A stretch of DNA of 64,000 bases from Flagellimonas meridianipacifica. GTDB lineage: Bacteria > Bacteroidota > Bacteroidia > Flavobacteriales > Flavobacteriaceae. The position numbers and the translations under genes are program-made. Below the pieces are notes generated by a model. It searched no databases, had not been told where the DNA came from, and saw only the letters and a program-made list of their open reading frames with translations. Where the stretch lies: NCBI RefSeq assembly GCF_003001695.1, contig NZ_PVYX01000001.1, positions 2,062,279 through 2,126,278 of the forward strand, in the 5' to 3' direction. This document shows positions 35,084 to 44,551 of the stretch, one piece after another (positions within the stretch are counted from its first letter, which is position 1; every line of letters starts with the position of its first letter).

Positions 35084-36573
35084 TGGGCCTCAACACGCGA
35101 ATTATCGTGCATATTATGGGGCTGTTGCTTTTGTGCAATGGTTCGTTCATGCTATTGGCAGCGTTTGCCAGTGGCATATATAAGGATGGAGCCACTTTAG
35201 ACATCACTTTGGCAGCCATTGTGACTATGCTTTTTGGTGTAATGGCCATGTTTTATACACGTGGGCATAAAAAAGAAGTCAAACGAAGGGAGGGATATTT
35301 GGTGGTCACTTTGGGCTGGTTGGTCATGTCGCTTTCAGGTTCCTTGCCCTATATCTTTTCTGGAACAATACCTACGGTTACCAATGCATTTTTTGAAACA
35401 ATTTCGGGATACACCACCACTGGCGCTTCCATTTTGGATGATATTGAGTCCTTACCTAAAGGAATACTGCTTTGGAGAAGTTTGACCCACTGGATTGGTG
35501 GTATGGGAATTATTGTTTTGGCCATTGCTATTTTACCATTATTGGGTATTGGTGGAATGCAGTTATTTGCTGCCGAAGCCCCTGGTCCTGGAGGAGACAA
35601 ACTACACCCGCGAATTACGGATACAGCCAAACGTTTATGGCTCATCTATGTTGGTTACACGGCTGCTGAAACCCTCTTACTAAAGTTGGCAGGAATGTCC
35701 TTTTTTGATGCCTTGAACCACAGTTTGGCAACCCTTTCAACGGGAGGATTTTCCACAAAAAATGCCAGTGTTGCATTTTGGAACCATGAACCGCTGATTC
35801 AATACATCATCATCCTTTTTATGTTTTTGGCCGGGAGCAATTTTGTGCTGAGCTATTTTGCCTTTACCGGAAAAGTACAGCGTATTCTTAAGGATGAGGA
35901 ATTTAAGTACTATACCAGTTTTATTGTTCTTTTTACGATTATAGTTGCTTTGGTTGTCCTATTTAAGGCAAATGTTCCTGTCTCAGACTTCCATCCCATG
36001 GTTTGGGGCGAAGCTGAAAGTGCTTTTAGACACGGGCTTTTTCAGGTAATTGCAGTGGTCACCACTACGGGTTTTGTTACTGCTGATTTTACAGGTTGGA
36101 CTCCATTTTTGACCGTATTTTTCTTCGGAATTATGTTTTTGGGAGGCTCGGCGGGCTCAACCGCCGGTGGAATAAAGGTAATGCGTCACTTATTGATCAT
36201 TAAAAATGGGCTATTGGAATTTAAGCGCACCCTTCACACCAATGCCATTATTCCCGTAAGGTATAATAGTAAGACGGTGACCGAACACATCGTTTACAAC
36301 ATAATTGCTTTTTTTGTGCTTTATATGCTCCTTTTCATATTAGGTTCCTTGGTATTGGGATTTTTAGGATTGGATTTTGTTTCAGCAATAGGAGGCTCAG
36401 CATCGTCACTGGGAAATGTGGGGCCTGCTCTTGGCAGCCTCAATCCTGTCAGCAATTACAATAGCTTGCCCAATGCTGGTAAATGGTGGTGTGCGTTCCT
36501 GATGCTTTTGGGAAGGCTGGAACTATTTACCGTACTGATACTCCTTACTCCTTACTTTTGGAAAAAAACCTAG
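35083..36573 (+). CDS. trkH: Trk potassium transporter membrane subunit TrkH
   Basis: 496 residues, about ten or more helices. Selectivity-filter loops with Gly are visible: SGYTTTGASI, LSTGGFSTKN, TTTGFVTADF and GSASSLGNVGPALG, one per repeat of the four-fold pore. Membrane-embedded potassium channel-like subunit, working with TrkA. Confidence 0.96.
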   Translation: MGLNTRIIVHIMGLLLLCNGSFMLLAAFASGIYKDGATLDITLAAIVTMLFGVMAMFYTRGHKKEVKRREGYLVVTLGWLVMSLSGSLPYIFSGTIPTVTNAFFETISGYTTTGASILDDIESLPKGILLWRSLTHWIGGMGIIVLAIAILPLLGIGGMQLFAAEAPGPGGDKLHPRITDTAKRLWLIYVGYTAAETLLLKLAGMSFFDALNHSLATLSTGGFSTKNASVAFWNHEPLIQYIIILFMFLAGSNFVLSYFAFTGKVQRILKDEEFKYYTSFIVLFTIIVALVVLFKANVPVSDFHPMVWGEAESAFRHGLFQVIAVVTTTGFVTADFTGWTPFLTVFFFGIMFLGGSAGSTAGGIKVMRHLLIIKNGLLEFKRTLHTNAIIPVRYNSKTVTEHIVYNIIAFFVLYMLLFILGSLVLGFLGLDFVSAIGGSASSLGNVGPALGSLNPVSNYNSLPNAGKWWCAFLMLLGRLELFTVLILLTPYFWKKT

Positions 36574-36589
36574 GGAATCAAAAAAAAAA

Positions 36590-37777
36590 TTAGACTACAG
36601 CAGCGATTCTTGAAATAGCTTCCTTTATCTCATCCACACTGGCAGCATAAGAAATCCGAATAGAATTTCCATTTCCGAAGGCATCACCCGTTACGGTTGC
36701 AACATTGGCTTCTTCCAGTAAATACATGGCAAAGTCAGAAGCATTGTTGATTTGTCTTCCGTTTAAAGTTTTACCAAAGAATGAGCTAATATCCGGATAT
36801 ACGTAAAACGCACCTTGCGGTTCGTTGCATTTGAAACCAGGAATCTCGTTTAGTAATTCAAGAATTAGTTTTCTACGATTTTTAAACTCATCCACCATGT
36901 ATTGTACCCGGCTTGGTGATTCCAACAATGCGGTAATCACAGCCCTTTGGGCAATACAGTTCGCTCCGCTGGTAACCTGTCCCTGAAGTTTATTGCATGC
37001 TCTTGCAATATATTTAGGGGCACCAATATATCCAATTCGCCAACCTGTCATGGCAAAAGCTTTTGCCACACCATTTACGGTAACAGTTCTATCATACATA
37101 TCCTCAAAGCCACCCATGGAAGCATGAGCTGTCACACCATAGTTGATATGCTCGTAAATTTCATCACTTACCACTACAATCTGAGGGTGCTTTTGAAGGA
37201 CATCGGCCAAGGCTCTCAATTCTTCCTTGCTGTAAATGGAACCGCTAGGGTTACAGGGGGAGCTGTACCAAAGCATTTTGGTTTTTGGAGTTATCGCCGC
37301 CTCTAATTGGGCAGGGGTCATTTTAAAATCATTTTCAATCGAGGTTTCTACTTCCACTGGAACTCCATCCGCCAGTTTTACGATGTCGCTATAGCTTACC
37401 CAATAAGGGCAGGGTAAAATAACTTCATCACCTTTGTTCAAACAGGCCTGGGCAACATTATAGAGTGCTTGTTTGGCTCCGGTGGAAACCACAATTTGTG
37501 AGCGGTCATAGTCAATACCATTGTCCCTTTTGAATTTGGTGATAATGGCATCCTTTAACTCGACATATCCATCTACAGGAGTGTATGAATTGTATCCATC
37601 ATTGACCGCCTGTATCGCAGCCTCTCTTATATAGTCTGGAGTTTTAAAATCTGGTTCGCCTAAGCTTAACCCAATGATGTCTTTGCCTTCTGCCCTAAGT
37701 TCCCTGGCCTTGGCGGCCATTTCCAAAGTCGCGGATGGAACTAGGTTATTGATTCTATCCGAAAGTTGGTCGCTCAT
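36590..37777 (-). CDS. PLP-dependent class I aminotransferase (aspartate aminotransferase-like)
   Basis: 395 residues, typical length. GLSLGEPDFKTPDYI at the N-terminus, SSPCNPSGSIYSKEEL, and the PLP-lysine in VNGVAKAFAMTGWRIGY (most relatives have SK rather than AK). C-terminal Arg in NGNSIRISYA binds the substrate carboxylate. Similar to AspC of the I-gamma/I-beta types. Converges on trkH. Confidence 0.93.
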   Translation of the reverse strand: MSDQLSDRINNLVPSATLEMAAKARELRAEGKDIIGLSLGEPDFKTPDYIREAAIQAVNDGYNSYTPVDGYVELKDAIITKFKRDNGIDYDRSQIVVSTGAKQALYNVAQACLNKGDEVILPCPYWVSYSDIVKLADGVPVEVETSIENDFKMTPAQLEAAITPKTKMLWYSSPCNPSGSIYSKEELRALADVLQKHPQIVVVSDEIYEHINYGVTAHASMGGFEDMYDRTVTVNGVAKAFAMTGWRIGYIGAPKYIARACNKLQGQVTSGANCIAQRAVITALLESPSRVQYMVDEFKNRRKLILELLNEIPGFKCNEPQGAFYVYPDISSFFGKTLNGRQINNASDFAMYLLEEANVATVTGDAFGNGNSIRISYAASVDEIKEAISRIAAVV

Positions 37778-37791
37778 AAAATGCCATTATT

Positions 37792-38895
37792 TTATTGGTA
37801 CTGCAGTGCCGGATTTCTGCCCAGCTCCTTCAAATGTTTGAAGTGCGAAATTATAGCTTTTCTGGTAGTTTTATACTCGTTGTATGGCAAATTGAATTCT
37901 TTAGCTGTCTGTTTCACAATTTTTGAAATTTTTGTGTAGTGTACGTGGCTAATGTTAGGAAAAATATGATGTTCCACTTGATGATTTAAACCTCCAGTAA
38001 ACCAGTTTATAATTTTGTTTCTGGTTCCAAAATTTACTGTGGTAAAGAGTTGATGAATGGCCCAGGTGTTCTTCATGTTTCCGGTTTCATCTGGAAGTGG
38101 GGTCTCCGCATCTTCAACAATATGTGCCAACTGAAAGATGACGCTCAAAATCACCCCTGCCACATAATGCATGATAAAAAATCCTAAAAGTACTTGCCAC
38201 CATGCAATTTTCACAAAAATCAAGGGAAGTACAATCCAAATGGTCAAATAAATGACTTTTGTAATGACCAATGTACTCCAATTCATAGCAGGGCTTGGAA
38301 GCTTTCCATAGGATAATTTGCGCTTCATATAGCGATACATTTGTTGGAAGTCCGTTGTAATGGCCCAATTAAAGGTCAATAGCCCATATAAGAAAATGGA
38401 GTAATAGTGCTGAAAACGATGGTGCTTTTGCCATTCCGCATGCTTGGAGAAACGAAGAATTCTTCCTGCCTCCATATCTTCATCGTGTTCATGGATATTG
38501 GTATAGGTGTGGTGCAATACGTTATGCTGAACTTGCCAATTGTATACATTCCCTGCCAGGATGTAAATTGACCCTCCCATAAGTTTATTGACCCATTTTT
38601 TGTTTGAATAGGAGCCATGGTTACCATCATGCATGACATTCATTCCCACTCCTGCCATTCCCACTCCCATGGTAATGGACAGAAGTAAATAGGCCCAAAA
38701 CGGTAAGTTGAGGGTCAGCATTAAAAAATATGGTGTTAAGAAAACAGCAAACATGATTACCGTTTTAAGGTGGAGTTTCCAGTTCCCGGTTTTCTTGAGG
38801 TCATTTTCGTTAAAATACTGATTGACTCTTTTATTTAATGTTCTGAAAAATTGGGCAGAGTCTTTTCGTGAAAACCGTACGGTATTCTTTTCCAT
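37792..38895 (-). CDS. Membrane fatty-acid desaturase
   Basis: Start at 38895 (MEKNTVRFSRK) rather than the in-frame ATG at 38931, because a promoter lies at 38970 and the longer form adds an atypical leader. 367 residues, about four helices in pairs, and three His boxes: HDGNHGS, HNVLHHTYTN and HQVEHHIFP. The QVEHH form of the last box is typical of front-end (linoleoyl-CoA-like/delta-5 or -6) acyl-lipid desaturases; no cytochrome b5 domain is fused. Probably adjusts membrane lipid unsaturation. Confidence 0.9.
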   Translation of the reverse strand: MEKNTVRFSRKDSAQFFRTLNKRVNQYFNENDLKKTGNWKLHLKTVIMFAVFLTPYFLMLTLNLPFWAYLLLSITMGVGMAGVGMNVMHDGNHGSYSNKKWVNKLMGGSIYILAGNVYNWQVQHNVLHHTYTNIHEHDEDMEAGRILRFSKHAEWQKHHRFQHYYSIFLYGLLTFNWAITTDFQQMYRYMKRKLSYGKLPSPAMNWSTLVITKVIYLTIWIVLPLIFVKIAWWQVLLGFFIMHYVAGVILSVIFQLAHIVEDAETPLPDETGNMKNTWAIHQLFTTVNFGTRNKIINWFTGGLNHQVEHHIFPNISHVHYTKISKIVKQTAKEFNLPYNEYKTTRKAIISHFKHLKELGRNPALQYQ

Positions 38896-38969
38896 AAAAA
38901 GGTTTTTTACAAATGTAATGAAAATGCCCACTACGGACCATCTCTAATTGGAAAACGGGCATGGGAAAG

Positions 38970-38977
38970 CAAAAGTA
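38970..38977 (-). promoter_or_regulatory. Candidate -7 box of the desaturase promoter
   Basis: TACTTTTG on the minus strand, 74 bp before the chosen ATG at 38895; exact TAnnTTTG match. Confidence 0.5.
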
Positions 38978-39008
38978 TTATTTTAGCCAAAATTAACATC
39001 CTTACCAA

Positions 39009-39644
39009 ATGGACGTAAACTTGATATTGAAGTATTTCTCTAACCTGAATGATGAGCAGAAAAGACATTTTGAAGGACTGGAAGAGTTATATCAAGATTG
39101 GAATGCCAAAATCAACGTGGTTTCCCGCAAGGACATTGATGAATTATATCTTAGGCATGTACTCCATTCATTGGGAATAGCGAAGATTCAAAACTTTAAT
39201 GAAGGAGCAGAGATTTTAGATGTAGGCACGGGAGGAGGATTCCCGGGTATTCCTTTGGCCATACTGTTTCCCGAAACCCAATTTACGTTGGTGGATGCCA
39301 TTGGCAAAAAAATTAAAGTAGTACAGGAGGTCATTGATGGGTTGGAACTAAAAAATGTAAAGGCATTTCATACGCGTGTCGAAGATTTGAAAGGCCAATA
39401 TGATTTTATAGTTAGCAGGGCAGTAGCTGCCATGCCCACCTTTGTGCATTGGACCAAGGGTAAAATCAAAAAAAATTCAACCCATGAGCGTAGAAATGGA
39501 ATCCTTTATTTAAAAGGTGGCGATTTATCCGAAGAGTTAAAGGATTATTCAACGGCTCAGATATTTGATCTAAAGGATTTTTTTTCAGAGGATTTTTTTG
39601 AAACCAAAAAAGTGGTTTATCTACCGCAGAAGTTTAAGGGTTGA
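39009..39644 (+). CDS. rsmG: 16S rRNA (guanine527-N7)-methyltransferase
   Basis: 211 residues. N7-methylates G527 of 16S rRNA. AdoMet motif ILDVGTGGGFPGIPLAILFP, then TLVDAIGKKIKVVQEV and the family's FIVSRAVAAMP. A MITE-like element follows 24 bp after the stop. Confidence 0.95.
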   Translation: MDVNLILKYFSNLNDEQKRHFEGLEELYQDWNAKINVVSRKDIDELYLRHVLHSLGIAKIQNFNEGAEILDVGTGGGFPGIPLAILFPETQFTLVDAIGKKIKVVQEVIDGLELKNVKAFHTRVEDLKGQYDFIVSRAVAAMPTFVHWTKGKIKKNSTHERRNGILYLKGGDLSEELKDYSTAQIFDLKDFFSEDFFETKKVVYLPQKFKG

Positions 39645-39668
39645 TTTTTAAAAAAACTTATAAAAAAA

Positions 39669-39795
39669 GACTGTCTAAAAAGTTTAGTCTTGTCAACCTG
39701 AACTTGTTTCAGGTTCTCTTGAATATTTGTATTTCATACTATTGAGATTCTGAAGTGAATTCAGAATGACGACTTTCATCCTTTTTTAGACAGCC
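39669..39795. mobile_element. MITE-like inverted-repeat element, about 127 bp
   Basis: Terminal inverted repeats GACTGTCTAAAAAG (39669-39682) and CTTTTTTAGACAGCC (39781-39795; its complement starts GGCTGTCTAAAAAAG) enclose two internal hairpins, CCTGAA-CTTG-TTCAGG and ATTCTGAA-GTGAA-TTCAGAAT. Non-coding and lying between rsmG and the DinB gene. Similar dispersed elements occur in many Flavobacteriaceae; here it may also end transcripts from both sides. Confidence 0.65.
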
Positions 39796-39804
39796 TCAAT
39801 TTTT

Positions 39805-40326
39805 CTATTGCGGTTGACTCCAGGGGGGAGTAACTTTATTTGAACGGGCATACGCAATCAACTGTCCCTTGTGCTCTCCGTTATGTTCCATGATAACCAG
39901 AAGGCCGGAGAGTGTATTCAGTTTTGCAAAACCGAAATCCACTTCATCGCCAAATTTGGAAGATTCCACTTGGGTAATTTTATCCAGAACAAACTCGTTC
40001 GATTTTTTTAAGGCAGCAATGATGTTTTCTTTTCCAGTAATCTTACCTAAGTTCATCATATCTACATCTTCAGGAGGTGGAAACCCTAACTTTGAAGCAA
40101 GGAAGTAATTCCCTCCTGCGACATGCAACAAGGCTTCTCCCACGGAATTTACCCCTTCCATGGGCCTCCAATCGTATTGTTCTTCGGAAAAAGCTTCAGC
40201 AAGCTGGATTACTTGGCCTTGGTTTTGGGTCAAGATTCCTTTAATGGTCTGTTGTACGAGTTTGTCTTCTTGTGACATAGCGGAAAAACAAACCATTCCT
40301 AGGAATAGAATTAGAATTTTTTTCAT
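39805..40326 (-). CDS. Secreted DinB-superfamily protein
   Basis: 173 residues with signal peptide MKKILILFLGMVCFSAMSQ. The mature part has the DinB four-helix fold with candidate metal-ligand histidines in GEALLHVAGGNYF and VIMEHNGEHKGQLIAYAR. DinB relatives are metal-dependent thiol transferases or hydrolases; a periplasmic version is common in Bacteroidota but its role is not known. Confidence 0.75.
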   Translation of the reverse strand: MKKILILFLGMVCFSAMSQEDKLVQQTIKGILTQNQGQVIQLAEAFSEEQYDWRPMEGVNSVGEALLHVAGGNYFLASKLGFPPPEDVDMMNLGKITGKENIIAALKKSNEFVLDKITQVESSKFGDEVDFGFAKLNTLSGLLVIMEHNGEHKGQLIAYARSNKVTPPWSQPQ

Positions 40327-40365
40327 AGTGATAGTGAATTAATGGTTGAATGTTACCCGATTTTC

Positions 40366-40400
40366 AGGAACTTTTAAAGATAATCAATAAAAAAGTTCCT
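40366..40400. repeat. Inverted repeat in the intergenic gap
   Basis: AGGAACTTTT and AAAAGTTCCT form a perfect 10-bp stem with a 15-nt loop, 40 bp upstream of the secreted DinB gene and 42 bp past the lipoprotein stop at 40443. There is no T-run at the 3' end, so an operator is at least as likely as a terminator. Confidence 0.4.
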
Positions 40401-40442
40401 AGGATTGGATATTCCTAAAGCATTATGAAAAGATAAACAAGT

Positions 40443-41081
40443 CTATTTTTGAGTGACAAAACAGGCAAAATCATCTGGTTGCCAAATTATCTTAAGGTCC
40501 GACAACTCATTTTGGTCAATTTCACTATCTCCTAAAAAACCGATGGACGTTCCCAAACAATCTAAGACTGGAATTACTTTGTTGATTACCGGGTTGCAGT
40601 CAAAATACAGGAAGACTGGTTCTCCTTCATATTCTGCTTGTGAAATGTAGCAGTATTTGGTTTGTTCATTGATATTCAATTCCCTTCTTTCAATTTCTAT
40701 TCGAAGCCATTCCAGGTCTGTTGCTGGTTCTTCAAACTCACAACTAACCTCTGTTCTGGAAACAATCTGGATAAGTTGATACCTGAAAGAAGAGCCATCG
40801 GGTGGAGGATTGTCAACTCTGGTTCTCTCAACCCGTAAATCGTAGATAAAACCGGGCTCAAAGTCAAAATTCTCAATGGGGTCAAAGAAATTGAACCAAC
40901 TATCCCCACCAATCTCATCACCTTCCTGAACCTGCAAGCATTGGGTTGGAAAGGCTCCTGTGCAATCCAGTGTAAAATAGTTTACCCTAAGGTTTATTAG
41001 TCCCTCTTCGGAATCGTCAGAGGAACAGCCCAGAAAACACAGGGATGTTAAAAATAAGATGAAGTAGAGGTGCTTGGCCAT
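40443..41081 (-). CDS. Hypothetical lipoprotein
   Basis: 212 residues starting MAKHLYFILFLTSLCFLGCSS (lipobox FLGC) with an acidic run after the Cys. The mature part contains several Cys residues and the internal phrase FEPGFIYDLRVERTRV typical of DUF4377-type domains; family not certain. No catalytic motif seen. Confidence 0.65.
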   Translation of the reverse strand: MAKHLYFILFLTSLCFLGCSSDDSEEGLINLRVNYFTLDCTGAFPTQCLQVQEGDEIGGDSWFNFFDPIENFDFEPGFIYDLRVERTRVDNPPPDGSSFRYQLIQIVSRTEVSCEFEEPATDLEWLRIEIERRELNINEQTKYCYISQAEYEGEPVFLYFDCNPVINKVIPVLDCLGTSIGFLGDSEIDQNELSDLKIIWQPDDFACFVTQK

Positions 41082-41226
41082 CGTTGTCTTGGTTTACATA
41101 AGGATGTCCACCAAAACAATAGGTTGCTTTGAATTTGCCATATCCATATAAAACTTACCTGACCCGTCAAATGGTCACAATCAAACGAGATTCAAAAAAT
41201 GTGTCTCGCAAACTGTACGAAACCGG

Positions 41227-42855
41227 CTATCCCAAAAATGGATATCGATAATCCTCTGGGGTGACAAAAGTCTCTTTAATCAACCTCGGAGATACCCAGC
41301 GCAAAAGGTTCTGCGCGGAACCTGCCTTATCGTTCGTTCCTGAAGCCCTTGCACCTCCAAAGGGTTGCTGACCTACAACGGCACCGGTTGGTTTATCATT
41401 GATGTAAAAGTTACCTGCAGCGTTTTGTAATACATGAGTGGCCTGTTCAATGGCATAGCGGTCTTGGCTCATCACTGCACCGGTTAAGGCATATTCTGAA
41501 GTGGAGTCTACCAATTGAAGGGTTTCTTCCCACTTATTGTCTTCATAGACATAAACAGTGACCACAGGTCCGAAAAGTTCGGTTTCCATCGTGGTATATT
41601 TTGGGTCAGTAGTTAATATTACTGTTGGCTCGATAAAATATCCAACTGATTTATCGTAACCCCCACCAGCAATTATCTCTGCATTGGTATCGGTTTTTGC
41701 CTGATCTATGTATTTGGCCAACTTGTCAAATGAACCTTCATGGATTACTGCTGTGACAAAGTTGGACATGTCTTCAGGTGAACCAGGTTTGTTGAAAGAC
41801 GCAATGTCTTTTTTGACCAACTCCAGTGTTTCGTCCGCTGTGGATTTAGGTAAATACACCCTTGAAGCTGCACTACACTTCTGTCCCTGGAATTCAAACC
41901 CGCCACGCGTTATGGCAGTGGCTACTTGTTGTGGTTTGGCTGAAGGGTGTGCTACGATAAAGTCTTTCCCCCCTGTTTCTCCAACTATTCTTGGATAGGT
42001 CTTGTATGTGTGGATATTAGTTCCAATTTGTTTCCATAGCTCCTTGAAGACAAATGTTGATCCCGTGAAGTGCAACCCAGAAAAATCTGGACTTGCCAAT
42101 ACAGTTTCTGTTATCATTACGGGGTCTCCCATGACCATGTTGATCACTCCACCGGGTAAACCAGCTTCTTGAAACACATCCATTATTACCTTTGCCGAAT
42201 ATACTTGGCTGTCACTTGGTTTCCATAAAACCACATTCCCCATCATTGCAGCACTTGCAGGAAGGTTTCCAGAAATAGCTGTAAAGTTAAATGGGGTAAT
42301 GGCATAGACAAAACCTTCAAGTGGGCGATATTCCACTCGGTTCCAAATACCGTCAGAAGAGTCAGGCTGTTCTGCGTAAATCTGGGACATATATTCCACA
42401 TTGAACCGAAGAAAGTCAATTAACTCACAGGCAGCATCAATCTCTGCTTGATGAATGGTCTTGGATTGAGCCATCATTGTCGCAGAATTGATTTTGGCGC
42501 GATACGGTCCAGCGATTAATTCTGCTGCTTTAAGGAAAATGGCAGCGCGCTGTTCCCATTTTAGATTCGCCCATTTTGCTCTGGATTCCAGTCCATTGGC
42601 AATAGCATCTTCAACATGTTTTTTCTCGGCAACATGATAGTGTCCTACCACATGTTGATGCTCATGGGGCGGTGACATGGGTTTTGAGTTTCCAGTCTTA
42701 ATTTCTTCCGAGCCAATATATAAGGGAACTTCCACTTGGGAACTGTAATAGTCCTTATATTGTTGAAGCACACTTTCACGCTCTGGCGTACCAGGTGCGT
42801 AGCTTTTTACCGGTTCGTTAAATGCTGTTGGAACTTGAAAGAAACCTTTTCCCAT
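41227..42855 (-). CDS. pruA: L-glutamate gamma-semialdehyde dehydrogenase
   Basis: 542 residues, the length of PruA (1-pyrroline-5-carboxylate dehydrogenase). Oxidises glutamate semialdehyde to glutamate with NAD in proline catabolism. NAD-binding (FTGSTFVFKELW), catalytic Glu in IVGETGGKDF, catalytic Cys in GQKCSAASRVY, and the C-terminal PTGAVVGQQPFGGARASGTN (in part). The proline dehydrogenase putA is not in this window. Confidence 0.95.
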   Translation of the reverse strand: MGKGFFQVPTAFNEPVKSYAPGTPERESVLQQYKDYYSSQVEVPLYIGSEEIKTGNSKPMSPPHEHQHVVGHYHVAEKKHVEDAIANGLESRAKWANLKWEQRAAIFLKAAELIAGPYRAKINSATMMAQSKTIHQAEIDAACELIDFLRFNVEYMSQIYAEQPDSSDGIWNRVEYRPLEGFVYAITPFNFTAISGNLPASAAMMGNVVLWKPSDSQVYSAKVIMDVFQEAGLPGGVINMVMGDPVMITETVLASPDFSGLHFTGSTFVFKELWKQIGTNIHTYKTYPRIVGETGGKDFIVAHPSAKPQQVATAITRGGFEFQGQKCSAASRVYLPKSTADETLELVKKDIASFNKPGSPEDMSNFVTAVIHEGSFDKLAKYIDQAKTDTNAEIIAGGGYDKSVGYFIEPTVILTTDPKYTTMETELFGPVVTVYVYEDNKWEETLQLVDSTSEYALTGAVMSQDRYAIEQATHVLQNAAGNFYINDKPTGAVVGQQPFGGARASGTNDKAGSAQNLLRWVSPRLIKETFVTPEDYRYPFLG

Positions 42856-42885
42856 GGTGGTATTTTTTAAATTTTAAAATGCCCA

Positions 42886-42893
42886 CAAAGGTA
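42886..42893 (-). promoter_or_regulatory. Candidate -7 box of the pruA promoter
   Basis: TACCTTTG on the minus strand, 30 bp before the pruA start; exact TAnnTTTG match. Confidence 0.5.
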
Positions 42894-42927
42894 CTAAAAG
42901 GTACAGCGATAGTAAAAAGAAAATGGA

Positions 42928-43314
42928 CTAGTTTATAGCAAAGGGTGCGGCAAACTTAAATAGTGGAATTTCCACTTCAAAGTCCTCAGAATTACCCAAA
43001 TTTACCATGTGGTAATATCCCATCATGGCTCCAATAGGGGAAGCCAATAGGCATCCCGAACTATAGGTATGGGATTTGCCAGGCTGGATAACCGGTTTTC
43101 TTCCAATTACACCTTCACCATCCACGGTCTCCATTTCTTTGAGGGTATCAAAAATATCCCAATGCCTTGCCATGAGCTGCACAGGGTGCTTGCTCTGGTT
43201 TTCAATGGTCACAGTGTAACCAAATGCGTAGTGTACTTTATAGTTTTTGAAAAAAGTTCCTTCAAAATTCGTCTTTACCGAGACCTTAATTCCTTTGGTA
43301 ATTTGGGTGAACAT
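42928..43314 (-). CDS. apaG: ApaG domain protein
   Basis: I start at 43314 (MFTQITKGIKVSV); a longer frame overlaps the upstream gene. 128 residues, full length for ApaG: YAFGYTVTIENQS, QLMARHWDI, GVIGRKPVIQPG, YSSGCLL and GAMMGYYHMV. A fibronectin-like fold of unclear role, historically linked to cobalt/magnesium resistance. Four bp after the DUF3667 gene. Confidence 0.93.
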   Translation of the reverse strand: MFTQITKGIKVSVKTNFEGTFFKNYKVHYAFGYTVTIENQSKHPVQLMARHWDIFDTLKEMETVDGEGVIGRKPVIQPGKSHTYSSGCLLASPIGAMMGYYHMVNLGNSEDFEVEIPLFKFAAPFAIN

Positions 43315-43318
43315 AAGC

Positions 43319-44521
43319 TTAATAAGTAAATGCACTTCCTGCAAACAGCAAAATTGCCGTAAAGAATGCCAAAAAGACAAAAATCGTATTCAGAAAGATG
43401 TATTTAACAATCGTTTTAAATCTTCCTTGCCCATAGAATTTTCGCATCGCTTTATACAGATAAAATCCGAAAATCGTCAAAAACCAACCTGCACTGGCGG
43501 TACCAAAAATGGTATCTATTATCAGACTAAGGATGAGCAAGATAAACAATAAGGATTGGTTGTGGAAGCTAAAAATAAGATGATCGGTGTAGGTATATTT
43601 TTTTCTGATGTACACCAACCAGATAAAGGCTGTGAATATGGGAAGAAAGAAAAATATTACGAAAGGAAGCTTTCCAATGGTAGCATTTATAAAGCTTCCA
43701 GGGGCCTGAATCACCCGGAGCAAACTGGCAGCTGCATTGAAGGGCATCCGATTACTTCGTCGGTCTTCGATTTGATACTTTGCCACTGCTTCCTTAAAGG
43801 AATAAATAGTGTCTTTTCGAATGACCACGCTAAAAAAATCCATTTTCTTCATTGTTCTTCCAAACATGGAACTTTCCTTTTGAATGGATGCGAAGTATTT
43901 GGAAGGATTGGATAATATCAATGAGTCATTGTTTTCTTTGAATTTCTTTGGGTCAAAGTTTGTGATAGAATCCAAACCTTTCAATGTCTCCGATATTTTA
44001 AGTTCGTTCTTATCTAGGGAATCCAATTGTTTCAATGCCTTTTGAGCATTTTCATTTAAAGCAATTGTGTCATTGAAAACATTGGTCGAGTCAAGTGCAT
44101 AAGAAAGTGGTCGCACTTGATTTATTATTTTCTCATCAAAACCACTAAACTGCCTATCGAAGTCAGAAAATGTAGTATTGTAGGTAAACATCAAAAAGTA
44201 TAGAAAGGCCAAGCTTAGCAGAAAACGAAAAGGATTGGTATAGGTTATTCTTTTCCCGTTGATGTAGTCCTTGGTAATGCTTCCAGGCCTTATCAAAAGT
44301 GCAGAAAGTGTTTTGAGCAACTTGGAATCATAGTTTACCAAACTGGAGAAAAACTCATCAAAGAAATCTTTTAGAGTTACTTTTTTGGTACTGTTCATTT
44401 GCGAACAGTTTGGACAGAATTTATCGCTGACATCCAATTCATGTCCACAATTGAGACATTTTGTGCCACGGTACTTCAGCTCAAAACGCCCCCTTTTGAT
44501 TAAGCTTGGTTTGTTATCCAT
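43319..44521 (-). CDS. DUF3667 membrane protein with zinc ribbon
   Basis: 400 residues. N-terminal zinc ribbon (CLNCGHEL, CPNCSQ), the DUF3667 signature (DFFDEFFSSLVNYDSKLLKT, in part; RPGSITKDYINGKR; TNPFRFLLSLAFLYFL), a large central loop with coiled-coil-like segments, then about four C-terminal helices. Function unknown; upstream partner of apaG. Confidence 0.88.
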   Translation of the reverse strand: MDNKPSLIKRGRFELKYRGTKCLNCGHELDVSDKFCPNCSQMNSTKKVTLKDFFDEFFSSLVNYDSKLLKTLSALLIRPGSITKDYINGKRITYTNPFRFLLSLAFLYFLMFTYNTTFSDFDRQFSGFDEKIINQVRPLSYALDSTNVFNDTIALNENAQKALKQLDSLDKNELKISETLKGLDSITNFDPKKFKENNDSLILSNPSKYFASIQKESSMFGRTMKKMDFFSVVIRKDTIYSFKEAVAKYQIEDRRSNRMPFNAAASLLRVIQAPGSFINATIGKLPFVIFFFLPIFTAFIWLVYIRKKYTYTDHLIFSFHNQSLLFILLILSLIIDTIFGTASAGWFLTIFGFYLYKAMRKFYGQGRFKTIVKYIFLNTIFVFLAFFTAILLFAGSAFTY

Positions 44522-44551
44522 TGCTTTGCAATGTTTGAGGCTAAAGATAGT

